A stretch of DNA of 64,000 nucleotides from CAZADA01 sp964568975. GTDB lineage: Bacteria; Pseudomonadota; Alphaproteobacteria; Caulobacterales; Maricaulaceae. A program made the translations under genes and the position numbers. The stretch is taken from positions 69,280 through 133,279 of the forward strand of contig CAZMSO010000002.1 of NCBI GenBank assembly GCA_964568975.1, read 5' to 3'. The notes under the pieces were generated by a model. The model did no database searches, was not told where the DNA came from, and was given only the letters and a program-made list of their open reading frames with translations. Positions 25,773-35,058 of this stretch are shown piece after piece. Every line of letters starts with the position of its first letter. Positions within the stretch are counted from its first letter, which is position 1.

Positions 25773-27899
25773 TTAGTCGGCGCCGGCTTCTTCTTTGATC
25801 TCTTGGCCGGTGTCTTGGTCGACGACTTTCATGGAAAGGCGGGTCTTGCCGCGCTCGTCAAAGCCCATGAGCTTGACCTTCACGGTGTCGCCTTCCTTGA
25901 GCATGTCGGAGGGATGCTTCACCCGACCCGCGGCCATTTGAGAGACATGGACCAAGCCGTCGCGCTTGCCGAAGTAATTCACAAACACGCCGAAATCGAC
26001 GACTTTGACGACTGTGCCGTCATAGATCTCCCCGACTTCTGGTTCCGCGACAATCTCGTTAATCAGCTTGAAGGCCTTTTCAATCGAGGCGCCGTCGGCG
26101 CTTGCGATCTTGATCAGGCCGTCATCGCCGATGTCAATTTTTGCGCCGGAGGTCTCCACGATTTCGCGGATTACTTTGCCGCCGGAGCCAATGACGTCGC
26201 GGATTTTGTCGACGGGGATTTGCAGCGTCTCGATCCGCGGGGCGTGGGCGGAGAACTCCGTGCGCGCCGCGCCCAGGGCTTTGTCCATCTCCTGGAGAAT
26301 GTGGAGACGGCCGGCCTTCGCCTGCTCAAGGGCGGTTTTCATAATCTCCTCAGTGATGCCGGCGATTTTAATGTCCATTTGAAGGCTGGTGACGCCTTCA
26401 GTGGTGCCGGCGACTTTGAAGTCCATGTCGCCCAAATGGTCCTCATCGCCAAGGATGTCGGAGAGGACCGCGAAGTCGCTCTTCTCTTTAATCAGCCCCA
26501 TGGCGATGCCGGAGACCGGCCGTGTGATCGGCACGCCCGCGTCCATGAGCGCAAGGGCGCCGCCGCACACCGTGGCCATGGAGGAGGAGCCGTTGGACTC
26601 AAGAATCTCAGAGACAAGCCGGATCGTGTAGGGGAAGCTCTCGCTTGTCGGCATCACGGCGTGGAGCGCGCGCCATGCGAGCTTGCCGTGGCCGATTTCG
26701 CGCCGGCCGGGACCGCCCAGGCGGCCCGTTTCGCCCACAGAAAAGGGCGGGAAGTTGTAGTGGAGCATAAACTGCTCCTTCTTCGTTCCCTCCAGACCGT
26801 CGACATACTGCTCGTCATCACCCGTGCCGAGGGTCGTCACGCACAGCGCTTGGGTTTCGCCGCGGGTGAAGAGCGCTGAGCCATGGGTGCGAGGCAAAAT
26901 GCCGGCGAAGCACTCAATCGGGCGCACTTGGTCGAGCGTGCGGCCGTCAATGCGTTCGCCGGTTTTAAGGATGGCGCCGCGGACTGTTTCGGCTTCAATC
27001 GACTTAAAGACGTCTTTAAAAACCGCCGGGGTCATGCCGTCGGGGTTCTCGTCGCTTTGGAGCAAGGCCGCGGCTTTTTCCTTCGCGGCGGCGACCGCTT
27101 CTTGGCGCGCCATTTTGTCCGCGATCGCGTAGGCTTTCTTGAGCGCTGGGCCGCAAGCCTTTTTGACCGCCTTCTTCTCTTCCACGAAGGTTTCCGGCTG
27201 GAACTCCCACGGCTCTTTGCCGGCGTCTTCCGCCAAGCGGATGATGGCGTCGATCACGGGCTGAAAGCCCGCATGGCCGGCCATGACCGCGCCGAGCATT
27301 TGCTCCTCTGAGAGCTCTTTGGCTTCGGATTCCACCATCATCACGGCGTCGGCGGTGCCGGCGACCATGAGGTCGAGGCCGCTCGCCTCCATCTGCTCCA
27401 GGGTCGGATTGACCACGAACTGGCCGTCGATAAAGGCGACGCGCGCGCCGCCGATCGGGCCCAAAAACGGTACGCCCGACAGCGTCAGCGCGGCGGAGGC
27501 CGCGACCATGGCCACCACGTCCGGCTCATTCTCCTGGTCATAGGAGAGGACGTTGATGATGACTTGCGTGTCGTTCTTAAAGCCCTTGGGAAAGAGCGGG
27601 CGGATCGGCCGGTCGATTAAGCGCGAGACCAGGGTCTCTTTTTCGGTCGGGCGGCCTTCGCGTTTGAAGTATCCGCCGGGAATGCGGCCGGCGGCGTAGT
27701 ATTTCTCTTGATAATTGACTGTAAGAGGGAAAAAGTCCACGCCCTCTTTCGGTTCTCGCTGAGCCACCACAGTGGCCAGGACAGTCGTTTCGCCATATGT
27801 GGCCACCACCGCGCCGTCGGCCTGGCGGGCCATGCGCCCGGTTTCAAGGCTCAGCGTGCGGCCGGCCCATTCGACCGTCTGCGTCTTGACATCAAACAT
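25773..27899 (-). CDS. pnp: Polyribonucleotide nucleotidyltransferase (PNPase)
   Basis: 708-aa 3'-5' phosphorolytic exoribonuclease, core of the RNA degradosome. Two RNase PH domains (about 1-230 and 310-540, with TRGETQALCVTTLGT and a linking helical domain), a KH domain (about 555-610, IGSGGKVIREIVE) and an S1 domain (about 620-690, IYDGTVVKVVDFGVFVNYFG). Normal length. It follows rpsO on the same strand after a 291-bp gap with a strong hairpin, as in many bacteria. Confidence 0.97.
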   Translation of the reverse strand: MFDVKTQTVEWAGRTLSLETGRMARQADGAVVATYGETTVLATVVAQREPKEGVDFFPLTVNYQEKYYAAGRIPGGYFKREGRPTEKETLVSRLIDRPIRPLFPKGFKNDTQVIINVLSYDQENEPDVVAMVAASAALTLSGVPFLGPIGGARVAFIDGQFVVNPTLEQMEASGLDLMVAGTADAVMMVESEAKELSEEQMLGAVMAGHAGFQPVIDAIIRLAEDAGKEPWEFQPETFVEEKKAVKKACGPALKKAYAIADKMARQEAVAAAKEKAAALLQSDENPDGMTPAVFKDVFKSIEAETVRGAILKTGERIDGRTLDQVRPIECFAGILPRTHGSALFTRGETQALCVTTLGTGDDEQYVDGLEGTKKEQFMLHYNFPPFSVGETGRLGGPGRREIGHGKLAWRALHAVMPTSESFPYTIRLVSEILESNGSSSMATVCGGALALMDAGVPITRPVSGIAMGLIKEKSDFAVLSDILGDEDHLGDMDFKVAGTTEGVTSLQMDIKIAGITEEIMKTALEQAKAGRLHILQEMDKALGAARTEFSAHAPRIETLQIPVDKIRDVIGSGGKVIREIVETSGAKIDIGDDGLIKIASADGASIEKAFKLINEIVAEPEVGEIYDGTVVKVVDFGVFVNYFGKRDGLVHVSQMAAGRVKHPSDMLKEGDTVKVKLMGFDERGKTRLSMKVVDQDTGQEIKEEAGAD

Positions 27900-28101
27900 G
27901 CAGTTGTTCCCGTTTCGGTCAGGGGAGGCCGCGCCCGCTCCTCGGGCCTTCGTGCGGCGTCCCGGTTCGGCCGCGCCCCCTGGCGCGACCGTCTCACCGT
28001 CGTTGAGATCGGCCCAGCGACAGTGGCGGGGGCCACGCCCCCATGCAGCGTCGGCCCCGAAGGACCTGGGGCGGCCACGCCGCCCCGCGCGCCCTCACGC
28101 A

Positions 28102-28138
28102 CGCGTTGAGACGCCGCGCCGGCCGGGCGTCTCACGCG
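28102..28138 (-). promoter_or_regulatory. Hairpin in the rpsO-pnp gap
   Basis: TGAGACGCC (28107-28115) pairs perfectly with GGCGTCTCA (28126-28134), extended by CGCG/CGCG with one bulge. There is no T-run on either side, so it is not a plain terminator. A second stem, GGGGGC/GCCCCC (28028-28042), lies nearer pnp. In E. coli a double-stranded pnp leader is cut by RNase III for autocontrol; a similar role here is an inference. Otherwise the gap (27900-28190) holds nothing I can support. Confidence 0.4.
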
Positions 28139-28190
28139 AAACACGCGCCCTCGATACCCACGCATCCGCCCGCCTCCGCTGCGGCGCGCC

Positions 28191-28460
28191 TTAACGGCGT
28201 AAGCCGAGTTTGGCGATCAACACGCGGTAGCGCGCTTCATCCCGGCGCTTCAGGTAGTCCAAGAGCCGGCGGCGCTGGGACACCATTTTCAACAAACCAC
28301 GGCGCGAGTGGTTGTCTTTCTTATGCGACTTAAAGTGCTCTGTAAGGTTAACAATTCGCTCCGTCAAAACCGCCACTTGCACCTCCGGCGATCCCGTGTC
28401 GCCGTCGCCTCGGGCGTATTGCTTGACCAGTTCCGTTTTCCGCTCAGCGGTGATCGACAT
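28191..28460 (-). CDS. rpsO: 30S ribosomal protein S15
   Basis: 89-aa primary 16S rRNA-binding protein. Reads MSITAERKTELVKQYARGDG, with TGSPEVQVAVLTERI, SHKKDNHSRRGLLKMVSQRRRLLDYL (split here over the conserved loop) and ends KLGLRR, all standard. The start at 28460 is chosen by family; an upstream ATG at 28475 overlaps the end of truB. Lies between truB and pnp as in most bacteria. Confidence 0.97.
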   Translation of the reverse strand: MSITAERKTELVKQYARGDGDTGSPEVQVAVLTERIVNLTEHFKSHKKDNHSRRGLLKMVSQRRRLLDYLKRRDEARYRVLIAKLGLRR

Positions 28461-28471
28461 CGTGGGCTCCA

Positions 28472-29422
28472 TCACAGTTGGAAAACGCGCGTGGGCTGAA
28501 AACGGCCCGCGCGCACATCGCCAAGAGCGACCGCGATGGAATCCTGCATGGCCACAGCCAGACGCGAGGCGTCTTCGCCATTGACCGTCCGCGGGCGCCG
28601 ACGGGCCCGAAGATCCTCGGCTAAGTGCGGGAGCAGGACGATCGCGCGTCCCTGCTTGAGGCGGGAGGCTTCCTCCCCGGTGACGGCCACCGCCGGGATG
28701 TCGTCCAGCGCGGTCTCAATCGGGCGCAAGGCCTCCGCCATGGCGCCCCTATGCACCATTTCCTCGAGCGTTTCCAGTTCTATCGCTGCGTCGTCGCTAA
28801 AGGGTCCGACCTGCAGGCGCCGCAGGGCGGCCACATGCCCCTCTGCGCCGAGAGCATGAGCGAGGTCGCGCGCAAGACTGCGGACATAAGCGCCCTTGCC
28901 GCAGGCCATTTCCAAGACGGCGAGATCTGGGTTCGGCGTTGCGAGCACATGAAGCGCGTCGATCCGCACGGTCCGCGCCTCAAGCTCTACGGTTTCACCC
29001 GCGCGGGCTAAGTCATAGGCGCGTTCGCCGTCCACTTTGATGGCGGAATAGGCTGGCGGCGTTTGTTCAATGTCGCCGTGGAACTGCGGCAGCGCGTCGC
29101 GGATCGCCTCCAGCGTCGGGCGCACGTCGCTTTCCGCCGTCGTGGTCCCCTCCGCGTCGAGGGTGTCGGTGGCGACGCCCCAGCGAATGGTGAACCGATA
29201 GCGTTTGGCGCCTTCCAGAGCGAAAGGAACTGTCTTGGTCGCTTCGCCGAGAGCGATCGGCAACACGCCCGTGGCGAGCGGGTCGAGGGTGCCCGCATGG
29301 CCCGCTTTCTTCGGGTGCAAGAGCCGCTTCACACGGCCCAGCGCTTGGTTCGACGTCATGTCGATCGGCTTATCGAGGACAAGCCAGCCGTGAATGTCTT
29401 CGCCTTTGCGTCGTCGGGCCAT
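28472..29422 (-). CDS. truB: tRNA pseudouridine(55) synthase TruB
   Basis: 316-aa enzyme forming pseudouridine 55 in the T-loop of tRNAs. The catalytic Asp is in GHAGTLDPLATGVLP; other motifs are GWLVLDKPIDMTSNQAL and QTPPAYSAIKVDGERAYDLAR with GAYVRSLARDLA. Start at 29422 (MARRRKGEDIHGW) rather than 29458. It normally follows rbfA; here rbfA is 1.2 kb away and in the opposite direction. Confidence 0.95.
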   Translation of the reverse strand: MARRRKGEDIHGWLVLDKPIDMTSNQALGRVKRLLHPKKAGHAGTLDPLATGVLPIALGEATKTVPFALEGAKRYRFTIRWGVATDTLDAEGTTTAESDVRPTLEAIRDALPQFHGDIEQTPPAYSAIKVDGERAYDLARAGETVELEARTVRIDALHVLATPNPDLAVLEMACGKGAYVRSLARDLAHALGAEGHVAALRRLQVGPFSDDAAIELETLEEMVHRGAMAEALRPIETALDDIPAVAVTGEEASRLKQGRAIVLLPHLAEDLRARRRPRTVNGEDASRLAVAMQDSIAVALGDVRAGRFQPTRVFQL

Positions 29423-29567
29423 GGCCGCGGAGGTCTCACGGCTCGCCGTGCGTGACAAGCCTCCGCCCGCGCGCCATGTCTGGCCCGCCGCCGCGGGCGC
29501 GCTGACGTGACGTCCACTCTTGGCGGTCTAGTGTTCCTCATACCCGGTGATCGCGCGAGGAAAAGCT

Positions 29568-30035
29568 ATGGCGTCCGTCTCCAACCCCACCTTTCTCGCC
29601 GCCGCCGGCTTGGCTGTGGTTGCGGGCACGATCGTCATCACTCAGCCGGCGTTCAACGCCCAACTCGCCAACCATTTGGGCTCGACGCTGAAGGCGGTGT
29701 TCGTGAACTTCTTCGCCGGCGCGCTCTTTGCTGGGTTTCTGCTGCTTGTGACGCGCGCGCGTTGGCCTGACGCGGAGACGATTGCAACCACGCCGAAGCA
29801 TTTGTGGGTGATGGGCGGGGTGATGGGCACACTGTTTGTGATATCAGCAACGTGGGCGGCGCCGCGCGTCGGGGTGGCGGTTTATATGAGCATTCTCGTC
29901 ACCGCCCAGCTCACGGCCGCGATGGCGCTTGATCATTTCGGCTTGGCGGGTCTGCAAGAGCGCCCGATCACGCTGCTGCGGCTCGCGGGCGTGACGTGTT
30001 TGATCAGCGGGGCGCTGTTGGTCACTCGCGGTTGA
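29568..30035 (+). CDS. DMT-family transporter, YdcZ (DUF606) type
   Basis: 155-aa membrane protein with five hydrophobic helices, the half-size form typical of YdcZ/DUF606. Family features: N-terminal AGTIVITQPAFNAQLANHLG and NFFAGALFAGFLLL, then MGGVMGTLFVISATWAAPRV and a C-terminal LRLAGVTCLISGALLV. Start ATG 29568 has GAGGA about 8 nt upstream. Substrate unknown. Its last 14 bp overlap the convergent gene on the minus strand. Confidence 0.8.
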   Translation: MASVSNPTFLAAAGLAVVAGTIVITQPAFNAQLANHLGSTLKAVFVNFFAGALFAGFLLLVTRARWPDAETIATTPKHLWVMGGVMGTLFVISATWAAPRVGVAVYMSILVTAQLTAAMALDHFGLAGLQERPITLLRLAGVTCLISGALLVTRG

Positions 30036-30435
30036 GCGCGACCTCCATTTCCGCGCCGCCGAAGCCGTGGACTGTGTCGCGGGCGCGGACCGTGACGGTC
30101 TCAAGGTCAGAGGGGATCACGATCACGGCGGAGCGTGTGAAGGGCTGCTCATTGACGTGGGGATGGGCGAGGACACGCTCGCCCAGCAGCGTCCCATCCG
30201 GCCCGCGCACCTGCCACAGATCCGCGTAATGGTCCCAGCCTTCATCAGCGTGGCGCACCGTGACATTGAACCGCCACCGATCCCCGTCGAGGGGGCGCGC
30301 GTCCACCGCCACGACGTCGGCTTCACCGGCGCTGGCGGGCGCCGCCGGGAGGGTCACGAAGAAAGACGCCAAAGCGACGGCCGCCAGGGCGCTCAGCGCT
30401 GCGGGCGCGGCGGGGGTCATGGATTGCGTGGTCAC
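30022..30435 (-). CDS. Exported conserved hypothetical protein
   Basis: 137-aa protein with a signal peptide (hydrophobic about 12-34, ending ASA) and a compact mature domain: DRWRFNVTVRHADEGWDHYA, DLWQVRGPDGTLLGERVL, HPHVNEQPFTRS, VTVRARDTVHGFGG. The fold looks like a small all-beta periplasmic domain, and I have seen similar unnamed proteins in Alphaproteobacteria. The GTG at 30435 has AGGAG 6 nt upstream; ATG 30420 is an alternative. Function unknown. Confidence 0.65.
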   Translation of the reverse strand: MTTQSMTPAAPAALSALAAVALASFFVTLPAAPASAGEADVVAVDARPLDGDRWRFNVTVRHADEGWDHYADLWQVRGPDGTLLGERVLAHPHVNEQPFTRSAVIVIPSDLETVTVRARDTVHGFGGAEMEVALNRE

Positions 30436-30601
30436 CAGCGTCTCCTCTCGTGCATGTCGGCGCCCGCCCGGGGCGGGTGTGATCGCGCGCATGACTTATG
30501 TGCGACGACCGGGCGACGCTGTCGCCCGGGCTCGCGGAATTTTGAACGGATGGATTGCGAGGGGATGACGGCGGCGGTCACGGCGCTTATCTCACCGCGT
30601 C

Positions 30602-31021
30602 ATGGCCCGGCGTTCACCCTCCGCCGCCCGCGCTCCGCGGGGTCCTTCCCAACGCCAATTGCGCGCTGGCGAGCTGATCCGGCATGCGTTGACGGCGATC
30701 TTGGCGCGCGAAGACTTGCGTGATCCGGATTTGGCGGGGGTGTCGGTGACGGTGTCGGAGGTGCGCGCGTCCCCGGATTTGCGCCAGGCGACGGTGTTTT
30801 GCGCGCCGCTTGGCGGCGGCGACCCGGCGAAGACGGTCGCTGCGCTCAATCGCTGCGTGGCGTTTTTACGTGGCCAGCTTGGCCGCGAGATCGCCCTTAA
30901 ATTCACGCCGGCGCTGCGGTTCGCCGCTGATGAGTCCTTCGACGAAGCCACGCGAATCGACCGTCTGCTTAAACAACCGGACGTCGCGCGCGACTTGGCG
31001 CGCGATGGTGATGCGGATTGA
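30602..31021 (+). CDS. rbfA: Ribosome-binding factor A
   Basis: 139-aa 30S maturation factor, KH-like fold. Motifs: SQRQLRAGELIRHALTAILA at the N-terminus, VSVTVSEVRASPDLRQATVF, and FTPALRFAADESFDEATRIDRLL near the end, all typical. Usually infB-rbfA-truB-rpsO-pnp are collinear; here rbfA is separated from infB by 10 kb and points away from truB. Confidence 0.93.
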   Translation: MARRSPSAARAPRGPSQRQLRAGELIRHALTAILAREDLRDPDLAGVSVTVSEVRASPDLRQATVFCAPLGGGDPAKTVAALNRCVAFLRGQLGREIALKFTPALRFAADESFDEATRIDRLLKQPDVARDLARDGDAD

Positions 31022-31046
31022 CGTGACGCTGTGGTAGTCTGCGGTG

Positions 31047-31658
31047 ATGCGCGCTGATGCTCCCCTCATGTCTCAAGCTCCCGCCGGGAGCGCGCCGCCG
31101 CGGCGCCGGTGGCGCGCCGATGAGGTCGTGCGCATGGCCCACGCCGGCATTCTGGTGGATGAGGAGCGTGTCGAACTCATCGAAGGCGAGCTTTACCAGA
31201 TGGCGCCGAAAGGCAATCGCCACGAAATGATGCAGCGCCGGCTGGCGCGCTGGCTTGTGCGCCACGCACCGGAGGCGATGGCGGTGTCGGTGGAGCCGAG
31301 CCTGTATCTGACGGCGGAGTCCGCGCCAGAGCCTGATCTCGCACTCTTCCCGGATCGGTTGCGCATCAAAGAGGTGCGCGGGCGCGACGTTGTGTTGGCG
31401 GTGGAGGTGGCCGACGCAACATTGAGCTTCGACCTGCAGGTGAAGGCGCCGCTTTATGCGCGCGCCGGCATCCCCACGGTGTGGGTGATTGATGTGCGTG
31501 GCGATGTGACCACCGTGCTGACGGGGCCGAGCCCTGACGGCTACCGGGACAGGCGCACGGTGCGGTTTGACGCGTTGCTGCGCGCGCCGTTCCAGCCTCC
31601 CGTGGACGTGCGGTTGGCCGACCTCGTAGCGCCGCCGCCGCGGCCTGACGCGGGCTAG
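31047..31658 (+). CDS. Uma2 family (DUF820) PD-(D/E)XK endonuclease-fold protein
   Basis: 203-aa protein of the Uma2/DUF820 family, which has a restriction-endonuclease-like fold. Conserved parts: VERVELIEGEL-type segment (here EERVELIEGELYQMAPKGNRH), PDLALFPD with the catalytic Asp, VLAVEVADATLSFD with the Glu, then KAPLYARAGIPTVWVID. Function in vivo is unknown; such genes are abundant in cyanobacteria and scattered in other phyla. ATG 31047; a GTG at 31044 and an ATG at 31068 are possible. Confidence 0.82.
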   Translation: MRADAPLMSQAPAGSAPPRRRWRADEVVRMAHAGILVDEERVELIEGELYQMAPKGNRHEMMQRRLARWLVRHAPEAMAVSVEPSLYLTAESAPEPDLALFPDRLRIKEVRGRDVVLAVEVADATLSFDLQVKAPLYARAGIPTVWVIDVRGDVTTVLTGPSPDGYRDRRTVRFDALLRAPFQPPVDVRLADLVAPPPRPDAG

Positions 31659-31748
31659 CGCTGTTCCCTCGCGCTCCCTCCGTTCGGCGCGGGGCCAGGC
31701 GACGAGATCCAGAACCGTGGGGTGGGCGCTGTGTCGGGCGTCTGGGCG

Positions 31749-32975
<1,227 letters not shown>

Positions 32976-32990
32976 GCCCGCTTCTCCGAA

Positions 32991-33512
32991 TCACTCGCTC
33001 AGATTTTCTGCGGGGAACAATCCCACCTTGAGCTCGCTGGCTTTGTAGATGGGTTCGCCGTCGACGGACATCACCCCATCGGCGTAGCCCAGAACGGGCG
33101 GGCGCAAACGCGTGCGCCGGATGTCGATGACATAGCGGACCAATTTTGCGTCCGGCTGCACCTGACCGGCGAACTTTACTTCCTTCACGCCGAGGGCGCG
33201 CCCGCGGCCCGGCGCGCCGGACCAGCCAAGGAAAAAGCCCGTCAATTGCCACATGGCGTCGAGGCCGAGACACCCCGGCATCACCGGATCGCCTTCGAAA
33301 TGACAGGCGAAGAACCAGTGGTCTTTGCGGACATCAAGCTCCGCCTCCACAACGCCTTTGCCATGGGCGCCGCCGTCTGCGGAGATGTGGGTGATGCGAT
33401 CGGCCATCAGCATCGGCGGCAGTGGCAACTGGGCGTTGCCGGGGCCGAACATCACGCCTTTGCCGCACGCGATAAGATCGTCGTAAGTGAAGGCGTTTTG
33501 GGGCTGGGTCAT
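32991..33512 (-). CDS. fabA: 3-hydroxydecanoyl-ACP dehydratase/isomerase FabA
   Basis: 173-aa hot-dog-fold enzyme. The active-site His and Asp lie in FACHFEGDPVMPGCLGLDAM, and the start LIACGKGVMFGPGNAQLP is standard. It creates the cis double bond passed to FabB. The divergent neighbour is irr, as in Rhizobiales and other Alphaproteobacteria. Confidence 0.96.
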   Translation of the reverse strand: MTQPQNAFTYDDLIACGKGVMFGPGNAQLPLPPMLMADRITHISADGGAHGKGVVEAELDVRKDHWFFACHFEGDPVMPGCLGLDAMWQLTGFFLGWSGAPGRGRALGVKEVKFAGQVQPDAKLVRYVIDIRRTRLRPPVLGYADGVMSVDGEPIYKASELKVGLFPAENLSE

Positions 33513-33842
33513 GGGCGGCGTTGCAAATCCGAAGACTTGCTCTCACATCTAAGCGGGATACTCTGTGGGTGGGCGTCGACGCGCCGCGTTAGCGGGTAGC
33601 ACGCGCGCCGCCGTCGGCTCAAGCGCCGACCACGCGAGGCGCGCTTGGCGCCCCCGCCGGCCGCGCGTTTTGGGCAAGGCCTTTGGGGAAGAGCCCGGGG
33701 AAGGTCTCGCGGCGGATACGGGTGAGCTGGACGGGCGGGGCGTGGTTGAGCGCGGCGTCAGTGCGGATCGCGTCGGTTGCGGCCGCGGACGAGGAGCGGC
33801 CCGTCCCATCCCGGCGCGTGTGGCGTGGAAAGGCGAGTGAGG
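33513..33842. other. Divergent intergenic region, fabA / irr
   Basis: 330 bp between the fabA and irr starts. I see no clear promoter, Irr box or hairpin. A 78-codon frame on the minus strand (33619-33855) has a tidy C-terminal half but no family or start signal; I do not call it. Confidence 0.3.
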
Positions 33843-34298
33843 ATGTCCGATACAAGCGACCGGCTGTCCCCCCCTGCGGCGGACCGTGGCGGCCCGTCCG
33901 TGCGCGAGCGTTTGGAGGCTGCGGGCTTGCGCCCGACGCGCCAGCGCGTGGCGTTGGCGGCGGCGTTGTTTCGCGCGGGCTGTCGCCATGTCACGGCTGA
34001 GGCGCTGCACAGCGAGGTCGAGGCCGCGGGCGCGCCCGTGTCCTTGGCGACAGTCTACAACACGCTGCGCGCGTTTACGGATGCAGGCTTAGTGCGCCAA
34101 GTCGCCGTCGACGGCGCGCGGGTCTTCTTCGACACCAACACAGACGCCCACCATCACTTCTTGGACGAAGCGAGCGGGGAGCTGACGGACATCCCCGCCC
34201 ATCACGTCGCCATCACCCAGTTGCCACCGCCGCCGGCCGGCCGCGCCGTGGCGCGGGTGGACGTCGTCGTGCGGCTGAGCGATCCAGCGAAGCGCTGA
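33843..34298 (+). CDS. irr: Iron response regulator Irr (Fur family)
   Basis: 151-aa Fur-family regulator. Winged-helix N-terminus (VRERLEAAGLRPTRQRVALA, HVTAEALHSEVEAAG, SLATVYNTLRAF) and a dimerisation domain with the HHH motif characteristic of Irr (DTNTDAHHHFLDEASGEL). Irr responds to haem/iron status in Alphaproteobacteria rather than to iron directly. It lacks the Cys pairs of zinc-structured Fur proteins. ATG 33843 chosen over 33777. Divergent from fabA, as commonly seen for irr. Confidence 0.88.
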   Translation: MSDTSDRLSPPAADRGGPSVRERLEAAGLRPTRQRVALAAALFRAGCRHVTAEALHSEVEAAGAPVSLATVYNTLRAFTDAGLVRQVAVDGARVFFDTNTDAHHHFLDEASGELTDIPAHHVAITQLPPPPAGRAVARVDVVVRLSDPAKR

Positions 34299-34311
34299 GG
34301 CGCGCGGCGCG

Positions 34312-34956
34312 TTACTCAGCGTCGCGCACGGCCATAGCAAGCGCAGCGGCGCTCGTCTCCACACCCCACAGTTGAGCCGCCGGCGCCCAGCCGGCGGCTT
34401 TGTCGCCATCGATACGGCACCACGCGCCGCGGCATGAGTCGAGCGCAAACACCGCGCCGCGTTCCGCCAACGCCACGATCGCCGCCAGCGGCTCGGGCTG
34501 GGCGTAAAGGGGCGTCAAGTCGCCCTCCCGCGCTCCGCCTAGCGTATAGACCGTGCGCCGACGCGTCAGCGTGCGCCGGTGCATCCACACCTCATCGCCC
34601 AGCGGGTCGCGCACTTTGCGCCATGTGTCGGTTTCCGCAATGACTTGGACGGGCAAGCCTTGGCGCACATAAAGCCAAATCACGGGGTACTGAAACCCTG
34701 GACCCCGGCGGCCGTTCACTTCGTCATACCGCAAGCTCATATAGCGCGGCACGGGATCCCCGGAAGGCGTGGGCGCGTCGGCGGTGCGCAACGCGAAGGC
34801 GTTGGTTTGGTCGCGGTCAGACCGTGGCGGATCATCGGCCTGGGAGGGCCCGCCCGCCAGAAGCGTCGCGACGGCCAGCGCCAACGCCGACAGACGCGGG
34901 CGCGGCCCGGTCGCGTGCGGCCTGCGGAAAAAATGTATCGCCGCCGAAATGATCAT
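34312..34956 (-). CDS. Exported SH3-domain protein
   Basis: 214-aa protein with an Arg-containing N-terminus and signal-peptide-like hydrophobic segment (about 22-40). Two bacterial SH3-like repeats follow: VPRYMSLRYDEVNGRRGPGF with WLYVRQGLPVQVIAETDTWRKV (about 70-125), then a second with AAIVALAERGAVFALD and GAWCRIDGDKAAGWAP (about 150-195). Likely periplasmic and possibly cell-wall related. In relatives this gene is often next to a 2-hydroxyacid dehydrogenase; here that gene is 4 kb away, beyond an inserted block. Confidence 0.75.
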   Translation of the reverse strand: MIISAAIHFFRRPHATGPRPRLSALALAVATLLAGGPSQADDPPRSDRDQTNAFALRTADAPTPSGDPVPRYMSLRYDEVNGRRGPGFQYPVIWLYVRQGLPVQVIAETDTWRKVRDPLGDEVWMHRRTLTRRRTVYTLGGAREGDLTPLYAQPEPLAAIVALAERGAVFALDSCRGAWCRIDGDKAAGWAPAAQLWGVETSAAALAMAVRDAE

Positions 34957-35058
34957 CGTCTCGACCTCGCCGGGTTCGCGTGGCTATCGTGGCGACGCGC
35001 AACGGTCATGATTCGGTGCGATTTGACCGACGATTCGCTTCGCAAAGGAACGACGCTC

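Noticed and set aside
25359..26879. 506-codon plus-strand frame
   Set aside because: Antisense to pnp and the DUF2269 gene; no motifs.
33619..33855. 78-codon minus-strand frame between fabA and irr
   Set aside because: No start signal, no family, overlaps the irr start.
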